NCBI RefSeq assembly: GCF_001552215.1
Contig: NZ_BCQT01000006.1
Location: 682,001 to 746,000 of the forward strand
Source: Actinomadura macra NBRC 14102
GTDB taxonomy: Bacteria; Actinomycetota; Actinomycetes; Streptosporangiales; Streptosporangiaceae
Direction of reading: 5' to 3'
Length of the DNA stretch: 64,000 bases
Shown: positions 24,387 to 33,203 of the stretch, piece by piece
How positions within the stretch are numbered: position 1 is the stretch's first letter
How the letters are laid out: every line of letters begins with the position of its first letter
Notes under the pieces: model-generated
Told to the model about the DNA's origin: nothing
What the model saw: the letters and a program-made list of their open reading frames with translations, nothing else
Database searches by the model: none
Position numbers and translations under genes: made by a program

Positions 24387-26516
24387 ATGGAAGCACCCAG
24401 CCCACCTCCCCCCAGAACGACAGCTCACCGCCTGGCCGGACTGATCGCCGGCCGGCGCAGCAAGTGGGCCGTGCTGGCCCTGTGGGTCGTCCTGCTGGCC
24501 GCCCTCGGTCCGCTGGCCGGCAAGCTCGGCGACGTCGAGAAGAACGACGCCGCCGCCTGGCTCCCCGGCGGGGCCGAGTCGACGCAGGTCGTCGAATTGC
24601 AGGAGAAGTTCCGCAAGGACGAGACGATGCTCGCGGTGATCGTCTACGAGCGGCCCGGCGGGGTCACCGCCGCCGACAAGGCCAAGGCCGCCGCCGACCT
24701 GCCCGGACTTGAGAAGCTGCCCGGCGCGCAGAAGGCACAGGGACCGTTCCCGTCCAAGGACGGCAAAGCCCTCCAGACCCTCGTGCCCTTCACGGACCAG
24801 GACGTGACCGGCGCCATCGACGGGGCGCGCGATCTCGTCAAGCGAGGGCCACCCGGGTTGAACGCGCACGTCACCGGACCCGCCGGCGGCGGCGCGGACA
24901 TGTTCGCGGTCTTCGAGACCCTCGACGGCTTCCTTCTCATGGCCGCCGGCATCGTCGTGATCGTCCTGCTCCTGATCATCTACCGCAGCCCGATGCTGTG
25001 GTTCGTGCCCGTCCTGAGCGCGGTGTTCGCCCTCGGACTCGCGCAGTCGGTCGTCTACCTGCTGGCGAAGAACGCGGGTCTGACCGTGAACGGGCAGAGC
25101 GCCGGAATCCTGACCGTGCTGGTCTTCGGTGTCGCCACCGACTACGCGCTCCTGCTCGTCGCCCGCTACCGCGAGGAACTGCACCGGCACGAGGACCGGC
25201 ACGAGGCGATGGCGTACGCGCTGCACCGCGCCGCTCCCGCCATCATCGCCTCCGCCGCCACCGTCGCGATCGGCCTGCTGTGCCTGATGCTCGCCGACAT
25301 GAACTCCACCGCCGGAATGGGCCCGGTCGCCGCCGCGGGCGTCCTCACCGCACTGGCCTCCATGGTGACGCTGCTTCCGGCGCTTCTGGTCATCTTCGGC
25401 CGCTGGCTGTTCTGGCCGCTCGTCCCCCGGTATGACGCGAAGTACCTGGAGCCTGAAGCGTTCGAAGCCGAGCATGGCATCTGGAGCCGCGTTTCCGGTC
25501 TGGTGGGCAAGCACCCGCGCGCGCTCTGGGCCGTCACGTCCATCGGGCTAATCGCCCTCACGTTCGGTCTCGGCTCGCTCAAGGCGGAAGGGCTCTCGGA
25601 CGCGGGCCAGTTCACCGGACGCCCCGACTCCGTGGTCGGCGCCGAAATCGTCGCCCGCCATTACCCGGCCGGCTCCGGTGCCCCCGCCGTCGTCATCGGC
25701 AAGGCGTCCGCCGCCGGCCCGCTAGGCGCCGCCCTTCAGAAGACCCAGGGAGTCGCCGAACTCAGCCAGCCCGTCACCGCGAACGGTCTCGTCCAGTACG
25801 AGGCGACCCTGCGCGACTCGGCCGACAGCAAGGCCGCGCAGGACACCATCGACCGGTTGCGCAAGACGGCGCACTCCGTCCCGTCCGCGGACGCGAAGGT
25901 GGGCGGCACCACCGCCACCGCCTTGGACATCAAGCGGGCATCCGACCGCGACAACAAGGTCATCATCCCGATCGTGCTGGCCGTGGTCTTCCTGATCCTC
26001 ATCCTGCTGCTGCGCGCCATCGTCGCGCCGCTACTGATGATGGGCACCGTCGTCCTGTCGTTCCTCGCCTCGCTCGGCGCCTGCGCCCTGGTCTTCCGCC
26101 ACGGCTTCGGCTTCGAGGGAACCGACACCGGCTTCCCGCTGCTGGCCTTCATCTTCCTGGTCGCGCTGGGGGTCGACTACAACATCTTCCTGATGCACCG
26201 CGTCCGCGAAGAGGCGCAGACGCTCGGGACCCGGCGCGGCATCCAGCGCGGACTCACGGTCACCGGCGGCGTCATCACCTCCGCCGGGCTGGTCCTGGCC
26301 GCCACCTTCGCCGCCCTGGCCACGCTGCCGCTGGTGGCCATGGCCGAGATGGGTTTCGTGGTCGCGTTCGGCGTCCTGCTCGACACGCTGATCGTCCGGT
26401 CCCTGCTGCTGCCCGCCCTGTCGTACGACATCGGACGGCGCATCTGGACGCCGGGCCGCCTCGCCAAGCGTCACTCGACGCCCGAGGAGCCACGGGTCCT
26501 CGACCCGATCGGCTGA
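24387..26516 (+). CDS. MMPL/RND-family membrane transporter
   Basis: ATG with AAGGAACC upstream; 709 residues. Two repeats, each with one span, an extracellular loop and then five spans: LAGLIAGRRSKWAVLALWVV at the start, MAAGIVVIVLLLIIYRSP with VFGVATDYALLLVARYREEL in repeat 1, and IIPIVLAVVFLILILLLRA with FIFLVALGVDYNIFLMHRVREE in repeat 2. The Asp-Tyr pairs are the proton-relay residues of MMPL proteins. The family exports lipids, antibiotics or pigments (ActII-3 type). It is monocistronic and followed by a perfect terminator. Substrate unknown. Confidence 0.9.
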   Translation: MEAPSPPPPRTTAHRLAGLIAGRRSKWAVLALWVVLLAALGPLAGKLGDVEKNDAAAWLPGGAESTQVVELQEKFRKDETMLAVIVYERPGGVTAADKAKAAADLPGLEKLPGAQKAQGPFPSKDGKALQTLVPFTDQDVTGAIDGARDLVKRGPPGLNAHVTGPAGGGADMFAVFETLDGFLLMAAGIVVIVLLLIIYRSPMLWFVPVLSAVFALGLAQSVVYLLAKNAGLTVNGQSAGILTVLVFGVATDYALLLVARYREELHRHEDRHEAMAYALHRAAPAIIASAATVAIGLLCLMLADMNSTAGMGPVAAAGVLTALASMVTLLPALLVIFGRWLFWPLVPRYDAKYLEPEAFEAEHGIWSRVSGLVGKHPRALWAVTSIGLIALTFGLGSLKAEGLSDAGQFTGRPDSVVGAEIVARHYPAGSGAPAVVIGKASAAGPLGAALQKTQGVAELSQPVTANGLVQYEATLRDSADSKAAQDTIDRLRKTAHSVPSADAKVGGTTATALDIKRASDRDNKVIIPIVLAVVFLILILLLRAIVAPLLMMGTVVLSFLASLGACALVFRHGFGFEGTDTGFPLLAFIFLVALGVDYNIFLMHRVREEAQTLGTRRGIQRGLTVTGGVITSAGLVLAATFAALATLPLVAMAEMGFVVAFGVLLDTLIVRSLLLPALSYDIGRRIWTPGRLAKRHSTPEEPRVLDPIG

Positions 26517-26582
26517 CCCGGTCAGCTGACCCGGTCAGCTGACCCGAGCGGCTCACACCGCGGATCCAGCGCTGAGCTGGAC

Positions 26583-26610
26583 GGAGGCCCGGCCATCCGG
26601 CCGGGCCTCC
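26583..26610 (+). terminator. Terminator after the MMPL gene
   Basis: GGAGGCCCGGCC (26583-26594), loop ATCC, GGCCGGGCCTCC: a perfect 12-bp hairpin. Just before it the 14-base word CTGACCCGGTCAG plus one base repeats in tandem (26514-26545). Confidence 0.8.
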
Positions 26611-26686
26611 GGCACGTCCCGCGAGGTTATCCACAATTGGCGGCGGGTCTCCCGGGCGCCTTCGGAGGGTGGCTAGGGTCGGCCCC

Positions 26687-27511
26687 ATGTCCACTTCGCC
26701 ACCCGCAGAGCCCGCCGCCGAGATCGGGGTGATCGGCGGCTCCGGCTTCTACTCCTTCCTCGACGACATCGAGGAGGTGAGGGTCGAGACCCCCTACGGC
26801 CCGCCGAGCGACCCGCTCGCGGTCGGCGAGCTCGCCGGCCGGCGCGTCGCGTTCGTCCCCCGGCATGGCCGTGACCACCGTTACCCACCGCACAAGATCC
26901 CCTACCGCGCCAACCTGTGGGCACTGCGCTCGCTCGGCGTCCGGCAGGTCCTCGCCCCCAGTGCCGTCGGTTCCCTCACCCGGGACCACACCCCCGGAAC
27001 GCTGGCCGTCCCCGACCAGCTCGCCGACCGCACCCATGGCCGCGCACAGACCTTCTACGACGAGGGCGCCGCGATCCACGTGTCGTTCTCCGACCCGTAC
27101 TGCCCGGCGGGCCGCCGCACCGCCCTCGGCTCCGCGCGCACCGCCGGTTGGGACCCGGTCGACGGCGGCACCCTCGTCGTCATCGAGGGCCCGCGTTTCT
27201 CCACCCGCGCCGAGTCCCAGTGGTTCGCCTCCCAGGGCTGGACGCTGGTCGGCATGACCGGCCACCCCGAGGCCGTCCTCGCCCGGGAGCTGGCGCTCTG
27301 CTACGTCCCGCTCTGCCTCGTCACCGACCTCGACGCCGGCATCGACGAGGGCGAGGGCGTCACGATGGACGAGGTGCTCCGCGTCTTCGGTGAGAACATC
27401 GCCCGCCTTCGCACCCTCGTGGCGGACGTGGTCAAGTCCCTCCCGGCCGAACGCGACTGCCCCTGCCCGAAGGCCCTGGACGGCATGAAACTCCCTCTGG
27501 AACTGCCATGA
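26687..27511 (+). CDS. mtnP: S-methyl-5'-thioadenosine phosphorylase
   Basis: ATG 26687 gives 274 residues. GVIGGSGFYSF and VPRHGRDHRYPPHKIPYRANLW (phosphate and base contacts) start the fold. IEGPRFSTRAESQWF and GMTGHPEAVLARELALCY are the PNP/MTAP family 2 signatures, and VTDLDAG binds the base. The enzyme cleaves methylthioadenosine (or methylthioinosine) with phosphate in methionine salvage. The stop overlaps the next gene start. Confidence 0.9.
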   Translation: MSTSPPAEPAAEIGVIGGSGFYSFLDDIEEVRVETPYGPPSDPLAVGELAGRRVAFVPRHGRDHRYPPHKIPYRANLWALRSLGVRQVLAPSAVGSLTRDHTPGTLAVPDQLADRTHGRAQTFYDEGAAIHVSFSDPYCPAGRRTALGSARTAGWDPVDGGTLVVIEGPRFSTRAESQWFASQGWTLVGMTGHPEAVLARELALCYVPLCLVTDLDAGIDEGEGVTMDEVLRVFGENIARLRTLVADVVKSLPAERDCPCPKALDGMKLPLELP

Positions 27512-28128
27512 GCACCCGGTTAGCCCGCCTGAGGCGGCCCCTGGCCGCCCTGTTCGCCGCGGCCGCCGCCGGGTCCGCCCTCGCCGCCCTGCGCCCCGGT
27601 CCGCCACCGTCCGTCCGCGTCCTCGGCGCCGCCCGCGACCTGCCCGCCGGGACGACGCTCCGCCCGTCCGACCTACGCGCGCTCGCCCTCCCGCCCACCG
27701 CCGTCCCGTCCGGTGCCCTCCGCGCCAACGCGACCGGCCGCGTCCTCACCGCCCCCCTACGCCGCGGCGAGCCACTGACCGACGTCCGCATACTCGGAGA
27801 CACCCTCTTGCATGGATACGCCTCAGGAACGGTCGCCAGCCCCGTCCGCATATCCGACGCCGCCACCGCCCGCCTGCTCCATCCCGGCGACCACATCGAC
27901 ATCCTCACCTCCCCCGCGAGCACCGGCCCGAGGGTGCCCGGCGAAGAGGCGCGCCCCCGGGCGCCCGCGCGGGTGCTGGTGTCGAGCGTGCCCGTCGTGA
28001 CCGTCCCGCCCAGGGAGGAGAACGACCAGCAGGAAGGAGCCCTCATCGTCGTGGCAACCGACCGCCCGCAGGCCGCCGCCCTCGCCGCCGCCGCCGGAAC
28101 CCTGTCAGTAACGATCACAGGAGGTTGA
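27508..28128 (+). CDS. Secreted/anchored SAF-domain protein, CpaB/RcpC-like
   Basis: The start overlaps the mtnP stop (ATGA); 206 residues. An N-terminal membrane anchor (RPLAALFAAAAAGSALAAL) is followed by an SAF domain (residues about 35-90: VRVLGAARDLPAGTTLRPSDL, GRVLTAPLRRGEPL), then a C-terminal RcpC-like part with LLHPGDHIDIL. CpaB belongs to Flp/Tad pilus assembly at the cell surface. No other tad gene is adjacent, so the protein may act with a distant pilus locus or independently. Confidence 0.75.
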   Translation: MSTRLARLRRPLAALFAAAAAGSALAALRPGPPPSVRVLGAARDLPAGTTLRPSDLRALALPPTAVPSGALRANATGRVLTAPLRRGEPLTDVRILGDTLLHGYASGTVASPVRISDAATARLLHPGDHIDILTSPASTGPRVPGEEARPRAPARVLVSSVPVVTVPPREENDQQEGALIVVATDRPQAAALAAAAGTLSVTITGG

Positions 28129-28315
28129 TCACCCACCACCCCGTGCTGACTTGGCAATGAGCGCGACCTTTGATTACCATCCGTGGCCGTTCGGGTCGAT
28201 CTCGTCCAGTCACGATGGGCTGACCAGGGGAAAGCCGGTCGATGCGCGGCGGGACACCCGAACGCTGCACGTGTCCCGGCCGGTGGGACGCGCCCCCAAC
28301 CCCCTGGAGCGTCAC

Positions 28316-28729
28316 ATGAGCGGTTTCAAGAAGTTCCTCATCCGCGGCAACCTGGTCGATCTCGCGGTCGCGTTCGTCGTCGGCGCCGCGTTCGCCGGCC
28401 TGGTCAAGGACTTCGCGAGCTCCTTCATCACGCCGCTGATCGCGTTGATCGGCGGTAAGCCCGACTACACCCGGCTCGCGGTGACGATCGACGGCACCAC
28501 GTTCCCCTACGGCATCTTCGTGACCTCGGCCGTCACGTTCGCGATCACTGCCACGATCGTCTACTTCCTGGTCGTCCTGCCGACGTCCAAGCTGATCGAA
28601 CGCATGGACCGCGGCAAGGAGGCCGCCGAGCGGGAGTGCCCGCAGTGCCTCAGCGACATCCCGGTGAAGGCGCTGCGCTGCAGGTTCTGCACTTCCGAGG
28701 TCACCCCCGCCGCCGAGATGCCGTACTGA
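28316..28729 (+). CDS. mscL: Large-conductance mechanosensitive channel MscL with a zinc-ribbon-like tail
   Basis: ATG 28316 gives 137 residues: MSGFKKFLIRGNLVDLAVAFVVGAAF is the canonical N-terminal helix and first span; a periplasmic loop follows and the second span is ITATIVYFLVVLPTSKLIE. The channel opens under membrane tension to release solutes during osmotic shock. After the usual end, Cys108, Cys111, Cys122 and Cys125 (CPQC ... CRFC) form a four-Cys knuckle that ordinary E. coli-type MscL lacks. Confidence 0.93.
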   Translation: MSGFKKFLIRGNLVDLAVAFVVGAAFAGLVKDFASSFITPLIALIGGKPDYTRLAVTIDGTTFPYGIFVTSAVTFAITATIVYFLVVLPTSKLIERMDRGKEAAERECPQCLSDIPVKALRCRFCTSEVTPAAEMPY

Positions 28730-28730
28730 G

Positions 28731-29759
28731 TCACTGGTCGTTCTCCGTGCCGAACTCCCAGTGCCACGGCTCGAACGGGTTGCTGTAAGCCCATGCGGGG
28801 TGCAGCCATCCGTACGTCTTGGCGTTGGCCTCCATCCAGTTGAACTGGGCGGATCCCGAGCTCTGAATCCCGCCGCACAGGTCGACGGCCTGCCCCTTGC
28901 CGTGATTGCTCGTCCCGGGGATCGCGGCGAACCCCGGCCGCTGGGCGTACACCCGATGCTGCTCGGAGAGGCTGCGGTAGGAGTCCGTGACGCACATCTC
29001 CCGTCCGAAGTGCCGCTTGTACGCGGCGTTCAGCTTGTAGAAGGCGAGCGCCGCGTCCGCGCGCAGCTCCTTGCCCTTCTGCGGCAGAGGGCACAGGTAC
29101 TTCGCGGGGATCAACCCGTTCGGGAACCTCTTGGCGTCCACTGCCAATCTCTTGTCACAGCCGAGTTCCAGCCGCTTGGCGGGGCTCAGCTTGCTCAGCA
29201 TCACGCTCAGCCGCCGGGTGAGCTGCGCGGACTTGTCCTTCAGCCCGTCGATCTGCTGCTGGAGACGGGTCTGCTCGATCGCATTGCGCGACTGCAGGTC
29301 CTGAGCCGTGGACGCGAGCTCCCGCCGCCGCCGCTGGAGCTCGTCGGCGCGGTCCACAAGCGCCTGCTGAGACTTGGCGAGCAGCGTCACGTCCGCCGTC
29401 GAACGCAGCGCCGCGTCCGGCGCGCCACCGCCGAAGATCGCCATCGACCCGGCGGCGCCGCTCTGCTGGTAGGACGCGTTGGCCAGCCGCGCGAGCGGCA
29501 GCCGGATCCGGTTGAGCTCGGCTTCGGCCACCGCGAGATCCCTGAGCGTGCCGCGCAGCTTCACCTGCGAGGCAGTCAGGTCCTTCTTGCGGTCCTCCAT
29601 CTGCGTCGTGGCGCTCTCCAGCTCCGAGCGAGCCTTCGACGCCTCCCGGCGCAGCGACTCGACCGCGTCGTCCGGCCCTGCCGCGCGGCCGATGCCCTGC
29701 GGTGCGAGAACCGCCACCAGGAAGACCGCGGTCAGCGCCGCCGACCGAGGATTAGGCAC
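28731..29759 (-). CDS. Secreted M15-family D-alanyl-D-alanine carboxypeptidase with coiled coil
   Basis: The 342-residue protein has a signal peptide (ALTAVFLVAVLAPQGIGRAAG), a long coiled coil (residues about 30-200, as in NlpC- or RipA-like wall hydrolases), and a VanY/M15 domain at the end. CVTDSYRSLSEQHRVYA, GTSNHGKGQAVDLCGG (zinc His and Asp) and WHWEF (last zinc His) are all present. It trims D-Ala from peptidoglycan stems outside the membrane. It is convergent with mscL; the two stops are one base apart. Confidence 0.88.
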   Translation of the reverse strand: MPNPRSAALTAVFLVAVLAPQGIGRAAGPDDAVESLRREASKARSELESATTQMEDRKKDLTASQVKLRGTLRDLAVAEAELNRIRLPLARLANASYQQSGAAGSMAIFGGGAPDAALRSTADVTLLAKSQQALVDRADELQRRRRELASTAQDLQSRNAIEQTRLQQQIDGLKDKSAQLTRRLSVMLSKLSPAKRLELGCDKRLAVDAKRFPNGLIPAKYLCPLPQKGKELRADAALAFYKLNAAYKRHFGREMCVTDSYRSLSEQHRVYAQRPGFAAIPGTSNHGKGQAVDLCGGIQSSGSAQFNWMEANAKTYGWLHPAWAYSNPFEPWHWEFGTENDQ

Positions 29760-29841
29760 GGTGGTTTTCCTCCTGATGCCCGAATACGGAACAGCGGCAG
29801 CACGCTACTACAGGTTCGCCGATGAGCTAGGCGTAACCGGA

Positions 29842-30339
29842 TCAGCGAAGCCGGTAACCGTTGTCCAGGCACCACTTCTGCCAGAAAGGCACAGAACCCC
29901 ACCCGTTGGGACACAACGGCCGTGGATCCCGCCGCCGGGTGTGCGGCGGCTTCGGTGACGGGGTCTTTCGTGGAGACGGCCGCACCACCGGCTTGGGCTT
30001 CGGCTCAGGCGGTTGCGTCTCCGCCTGCGGCCGCGGTTGCGGCGGAACGTACTGCCCGAACGTCGGTTCGCTCTTCGGCGTCCCAGACACACCCTGCCGC
30101 GCCGGAGCCGCGGCGCTCTCCGGCCGGCCCGTCGCAGGCTCGTCCCGCAACCCGAAGGCGACCACGGTCGCCACCAGAACGGGAACGACGAATGCGACGA
30201 CGATCACTGCCATCCGCCGTCCACGAGGTGGGGCCTCCACCTCGTCGGACACGTTGCCCGACTGCCCGCGATGCCGACCCTTCACGACACCGAAGCGTAC
30301 CGACACGGACACCGCCCAGCTAGGGCCTTCAGGCACCAT
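29842..30339 (-). CDS. Hypothetical proline-rich membrane protein
   Basis: One membrane span (AVIVVAFVVPVLVATVVAFGL, residues about 44-64) is followed by an extracellular Pro/Lys/Arg-rich linker (PPEPKPKPVVRPSPRKTP) and a short end with PFWQKWCLDNGYRL. The start is uncertain: an internal GTG about 18 codons in is equally likely. The 3' tail is conserved-looking but I cannot name a family. It lies upstream of and on the same strand as the M15 peptidase. Confidence 0.55.
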   Translation of the reverse strand: MVPEGPSWAVSVSVRFGVVKGRHRGQSGNVSDEVEAPPRGRRMAVIVVAFVVPVLVATVVAFGLRDEPATGRPESAAAPARQGVSGTPKSEPTFGQYVPPQPRPQAETQPPEPKPKPVVRPSPRKTPSPKPPHTRRRDPRPLCPNGWGSVPFWQKWCLDNGYRLR

Positions 30340-30415
30340 AAGTAGGAGCGGAGAACTCCCCCCTTCCCCTACCCTGTAGGTGCCGTCCGCTACGCTCTTC
30401 CGCGAGCGACGACAT

Positions 30416-30488
30416 GCCTCCGTAGCTCAGGGGATAGAGCACCGCTCTCCTAAAGCGGGTGTCGCAGGTTCGAATCCTGCCGGAGGCG
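30416..30488 (+). tRNA. tRNA-Arg, anticodon CCT
   Basis: Full cloverleaf: acceptor GCCTCCG/CGGAGGC, D arm GCTCAGGGGATAGAGC, anticodon stem CCGCT/AGCGG with loop CTCCTAA, T arm GCAGG-TTCGAAT-CCTGC, discriminator G. CCA is not encoded. It reads the AGG codon. Confidence 0.95.
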
Positions 30489-30508
30489 CCACCCCACCAG
30501 CCGCAAAG

Positions 30509-30540
30509 AGCCCCTGACCAGCAAGAACTGGTCAGGGGCT
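30509..30540 (+). terminator. Terminator of tRNA-Arg
   Basis: AGCCCCTGACCAG/CTGGTCAGGGGCT is a perfect 13-bp stem with loop CAAGAA, 20 bases after the tRNA. Confidence 0.85.
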
Positions 30541-31117
30541 TCCCTGTCCATGCGACTGGACGCGGACGACAGTGGCTGGCCGTTCCCAATGCGTTCCCAC
30601 TGCCTTCGCCGTCGCCGCACTGTCAGGCGCTACGGCGTCCTCCCAAGTCCGACCAACCATCTGCCGCACATGACGTCTGGAGAGGTTGGACTGCCAGGGG
30701 CCACTTCTGACCGTCTGACACACGGCACTCTGTGCGATCGAAACCATACGGCGGCGCCTCCATGGCGGGAGGCGGCCACAAGGGCGGCGCTGGCGGCGCC
30801 GGCGGCGCCGCCAGCCCCCGTCTGCCCGGGCAAGCCCGGCGGCAACGGCACCGCCGCCACGTTCACCGCTGACGGCACCACAGGTGCCACCGGCGCTGCC
30901 GGTCGCACCACCCTGCCCTGCTAAGCGGGTCGCCAATGAGCGACGCCTCCCGCCCCTTTCAGAAGGGGCGGGAGAACGAGCCTCCGGCGCCTGGATGCCG
31001 AGGCAGAGCTTCCCAGAACACGGCCTTGCGCTGTAGGTGGAGGCGGGCCGCACATCGCTGCCGAAGCCGTAGTTGTCAAGGTCAGGGCCTGTCCAGGTCG
31101 AGAACGACGGTGCCGGA
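30541..31117. other. Region after tRNA-Arg with possible relics
   Basis: No intact gene. The minus strand from about 30740 to 30532 encodes a stretch (SNLSRRHVRQMVGRTWEDAV, then AVGTHWERP) that could be the C-terminal end of an integrase, but lacks any catalytic motif. On the plus strand a Gly/Ala-rich reading frame (GKPGGNGTAATFTADGTTG) ends at 30924, just before a perfect hairpin at 30947-30974. Both are read as remnants at best. Confidence 0.3.
30947..30974. terminator. Hairpin terminator
   Basis: CTCCCGCCCCTT/AAGGGGCGGGAG, a perfect 12-bp stem with loop TCAG. It could end transcripts from either side, such as the PfpI gene on the minus strand. Confidence 0.6.
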
Positions 31118-31804
31118 TCACAAACCGACGGGCAGCGGGCCTTGGGCGCGCCAGACGGTGCCGCGGCGTTCGTGCGCGAACAACGCCTCGACGGCGTGCG
31201 CGATCCGCGGACCCACCTCGCGTTCCAGCAGATACAACCCGAGGTCGAGCCCGGAGGTGACACCGGCGGCGGTGATGAGGTCCCCGTCGTCGACGACGCG
31301 GGCGTTCACCGGGCGGACGCCGTGGGCTTCGAGCGTGTCCATCCCCATGTGGTGGGTGACGGCATGGCGGCCCTCCAGCAGGCCGGCCATGGCCAGGATG
31401 AGCGAGCCGCCGCACACGGTAGCGACGGTCACGGTCGCCTCGTCCATCGCCGCCTTGAGCAACGCGGGCAGTTGGGTGTCTAGGGTTCGGCCCAGCAATA
31501 CGGGAATGGAGTCGTCCCGCCGCCCTTCTTCCGCCGCCGCATTACGTTCGGGGTCCTCGCCTGGCTCGCCGATACGGCCGGCGGCGCCGGGAACAAGGAC
31601 CAGTCCTGCACGCGTGGGATCGAGGACGGAGGTGGCGCGCAACGCCAGCCCGCCGGTTCCGCTGACCACCTCGCGCGGTCCCTCGGCGGTGACGAGCTCC
31701 ACGGTCACCGCACCGCAGGCAGCCCCGCCGGCGTGCAACACCTCGAAAGGGGCGATGACGTCGAGCGGATCGAAGCCGTCGAACAGGACCAGCTGAGCGT
31801 CCAT
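31118..31804 (-). CDS. DJ-1/PfpI-family protein (isonitrile hydratase-like)
   Basis: ATG at 31804 is preceded by GAAGGAG; 228 residues. MDAQLVLFDGFDPLDVIAPFEV is the DJ-1/PfpI start; the nucleophile elbow is TVCGGSLILAMAGLLEG; THHMGMDTL follows; and AAGVTSGLDLGLYLLE is the usual end. Related proteins include isonitrile hydratase (InhA) and GlxA receptor domains. About 30 residues around EDPERNAAAEEGRRDD are an insertion-like loop. It diverges from a GlxA-type regulator with an operator between. Confidence 0.8.
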   Translation of the reverse strand: MDAQLVLFDGFDPLDVIAPFEVLHAGGAACGAVTVELVTAEGPREVVSGTGGLALRATSVLDPTRAGLVLVPGAAGRIGEPGEDPERNAAAEEGRRDDSIPVLLGRTLDTQLPALLKAAMDEATVTVATVCGGSLILAMAGLLEGRHAVTHHMGMDTLEAHGVRPVNARVVDDGDLITAAGVTSGLDLGLYLLEREVGPRIAHAVEALFAHERRGTVWRAQGPLPVGL

Positions 31805-31883
31805 GGAAACTCCTTCGAAAGGGCACACCGGCCCCACGCCGGGGCTCCAGTCGACGCTAAAGGTCCCCATCTCAGCTTCCCAG

Positions 31884-31918
31884 TGGCATTAATGCCATCA
31901 TCCAACGGATTAATGCCA
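31884..31918. promoter_or_regulatory. Operator pair between the PfpI and GlxA genes
   Basis: TGGCATTAATGCCA (31884-31897) is a perfect 14-bp palindrome. A second partial copy, GGATTAATGCCA, lies about 22 bases further, close to two helical turns. Position between two divergent genes suggests binding by the AraC-type regulator. Confidence 0.55.
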
Positions 31919-32010
31919 ATACTGCGGAGTGCAACTTCAAGCTGGGGAACTCAGAAATATCAGTCCTCATCGTTGAACTGATGGCAGCGGCGACGAGGTA
32001 AGTTCTGGCC

Positions 32011-32949
32011 ATGCACACCGTTGCCGTGCTCGCGCTGGAGCAGGTGATCCCTTTCGACCTGTCCACCCCGATCGAGGTCTTCACCCGCGCCCGCTTGCCG
32101 GACGGCCGCCCCGGCTACCAGATCCGCGTGTGCGCCGAATCCCGGGAGATCAACGCAGGCGCCTTCACCCTGCACGCACCGTGGGGATTGAGCGGGCTCC
32201 ACCAAGCGGACACCATCATCGTTCCTGGAACTGCGGCCCCCTTCACCCCACTCACCCCGAAGGTGCGCGACGCGCTGAAGGCGGCCGCGGAAAGCGGCAC
32301 ACGTATCGCCTCCATCTGCTCCGGCACATTCCCCTTGGCCGCCACCGGGCTTCTGGACGGCCTGCGCGCCACCACCCACTGGCTCGCGGCCGCCTCCCTG
32401 GCCGCAGCCCACCCGCAGATCGAAGTCGACCCGGACGTCCTCTACATCGACAACGGGCAGATCCTCACCTCGGCCGGCGCCTCCGCCGGCCTGGACCTGT
32501 GCCTGCACATGATCCGCCGCGACTACGGCTCGGCCGTCGCCGCCGACGCGGCCCGCCTGGCGGTGATGCCCCTCGAACGCGAGGGCGGGCAGGCGCAGCT
32601 CATCGTCCACGACCACCTCCCCACGCCCCGGGGCTCCGCCCTCGAACCGCTGCTCGCCTGGCTGCAGGACAACCTGAGCCGCGAGCTCTCCCTCGCCGAC
32701 ATCGCGGCCCAGGCCGGGACCAGCACCCGCACCCTGATACGCCGATTCCGCGAACAGACCGGGACGACCCCGCTCCAGTGGCTCCACCGCACCCGTGTCC
32801 GCCAAGCCCAACACCTTCTGGAGACCACGGACCACCCCGTCGAACGCATCGCCGCCCAGGTCGGCTTCGGCTCACCCACCGCGTTCCGCGACCGATTCAA
32901 GAAGACCACCGGCGTCAGCCCCCACTCCTATCGCCGTGCTTTCAACTGA
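32011..32949 (+). CDS. GlxA-family AraC-type transcriptional regulator
   Basis: The 312-residue protein joins a DJ-1/PfpI-like sensor domain (residues 1-175: VAVLALEQVIPFDLSTPIEVF; SICSGTFPLAATGLLDG with the elbow Cys; ILTSAGASAGLDLCLHMI) to a C-terminal AraC double helix-turn-helix (LSLADIAAQAGTSTRTLIRRF; VERIAAQVGFGSPTAFRDRFKK). It is divergent from the PfpI gene and probably controls it; sensor and enzyme share the same fold, so they may see the same ligand. Confidence 0.9.
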   Translation: MHTVAVLALEQVIPFDLSTPIEVFTRARLPDGRPGYQIRVCAESREINAGAFTLHAPWGLSGLHQADTIIVPGTAAPFTPLTPKVRDALKAAAESGTRIASICSGTFPLAATGLLDGLRATTHWLAAASLAAAHPQIEVDPDVLYIDNGQILTSAGASAGLDLCLHMIRRDYGSAVAADAARLAVMPLEREGGQAQLIVHDHLPTPRGSALEPLLAWLQDNLSRELSLADIAAQAGTSTRTLIRRFREQTGTTPLQWLHRTRVRQAQHLLETTDHPVERIAAQVGFGSPTAFRDRFKKTTGVSPHSYRRAFN

Positions 32950-33203
32950 CCGCCCTTTTGAAAATAGAACGAGCCCGGGCGACGCGAAGAAGCAATTTAC
33001 CGGGGTGAAACTGACGCAGGCTGGTCGGGGGGTTGGCCAGATGCCATCAAAGCCCGCATGATCCCACCTTGAGCAACGGTCTCGGCGACACTTGTCCAAG
33101 CCGGTGTTGTTGTGGTGTTGTGGCTCGCTCAGGGCCGAACACAGATGTCGTGGCCTTTTGAACCGTCGGGGGCCTGGCCCACTTCAACGCCGTGGGTCGG
33201 CGG

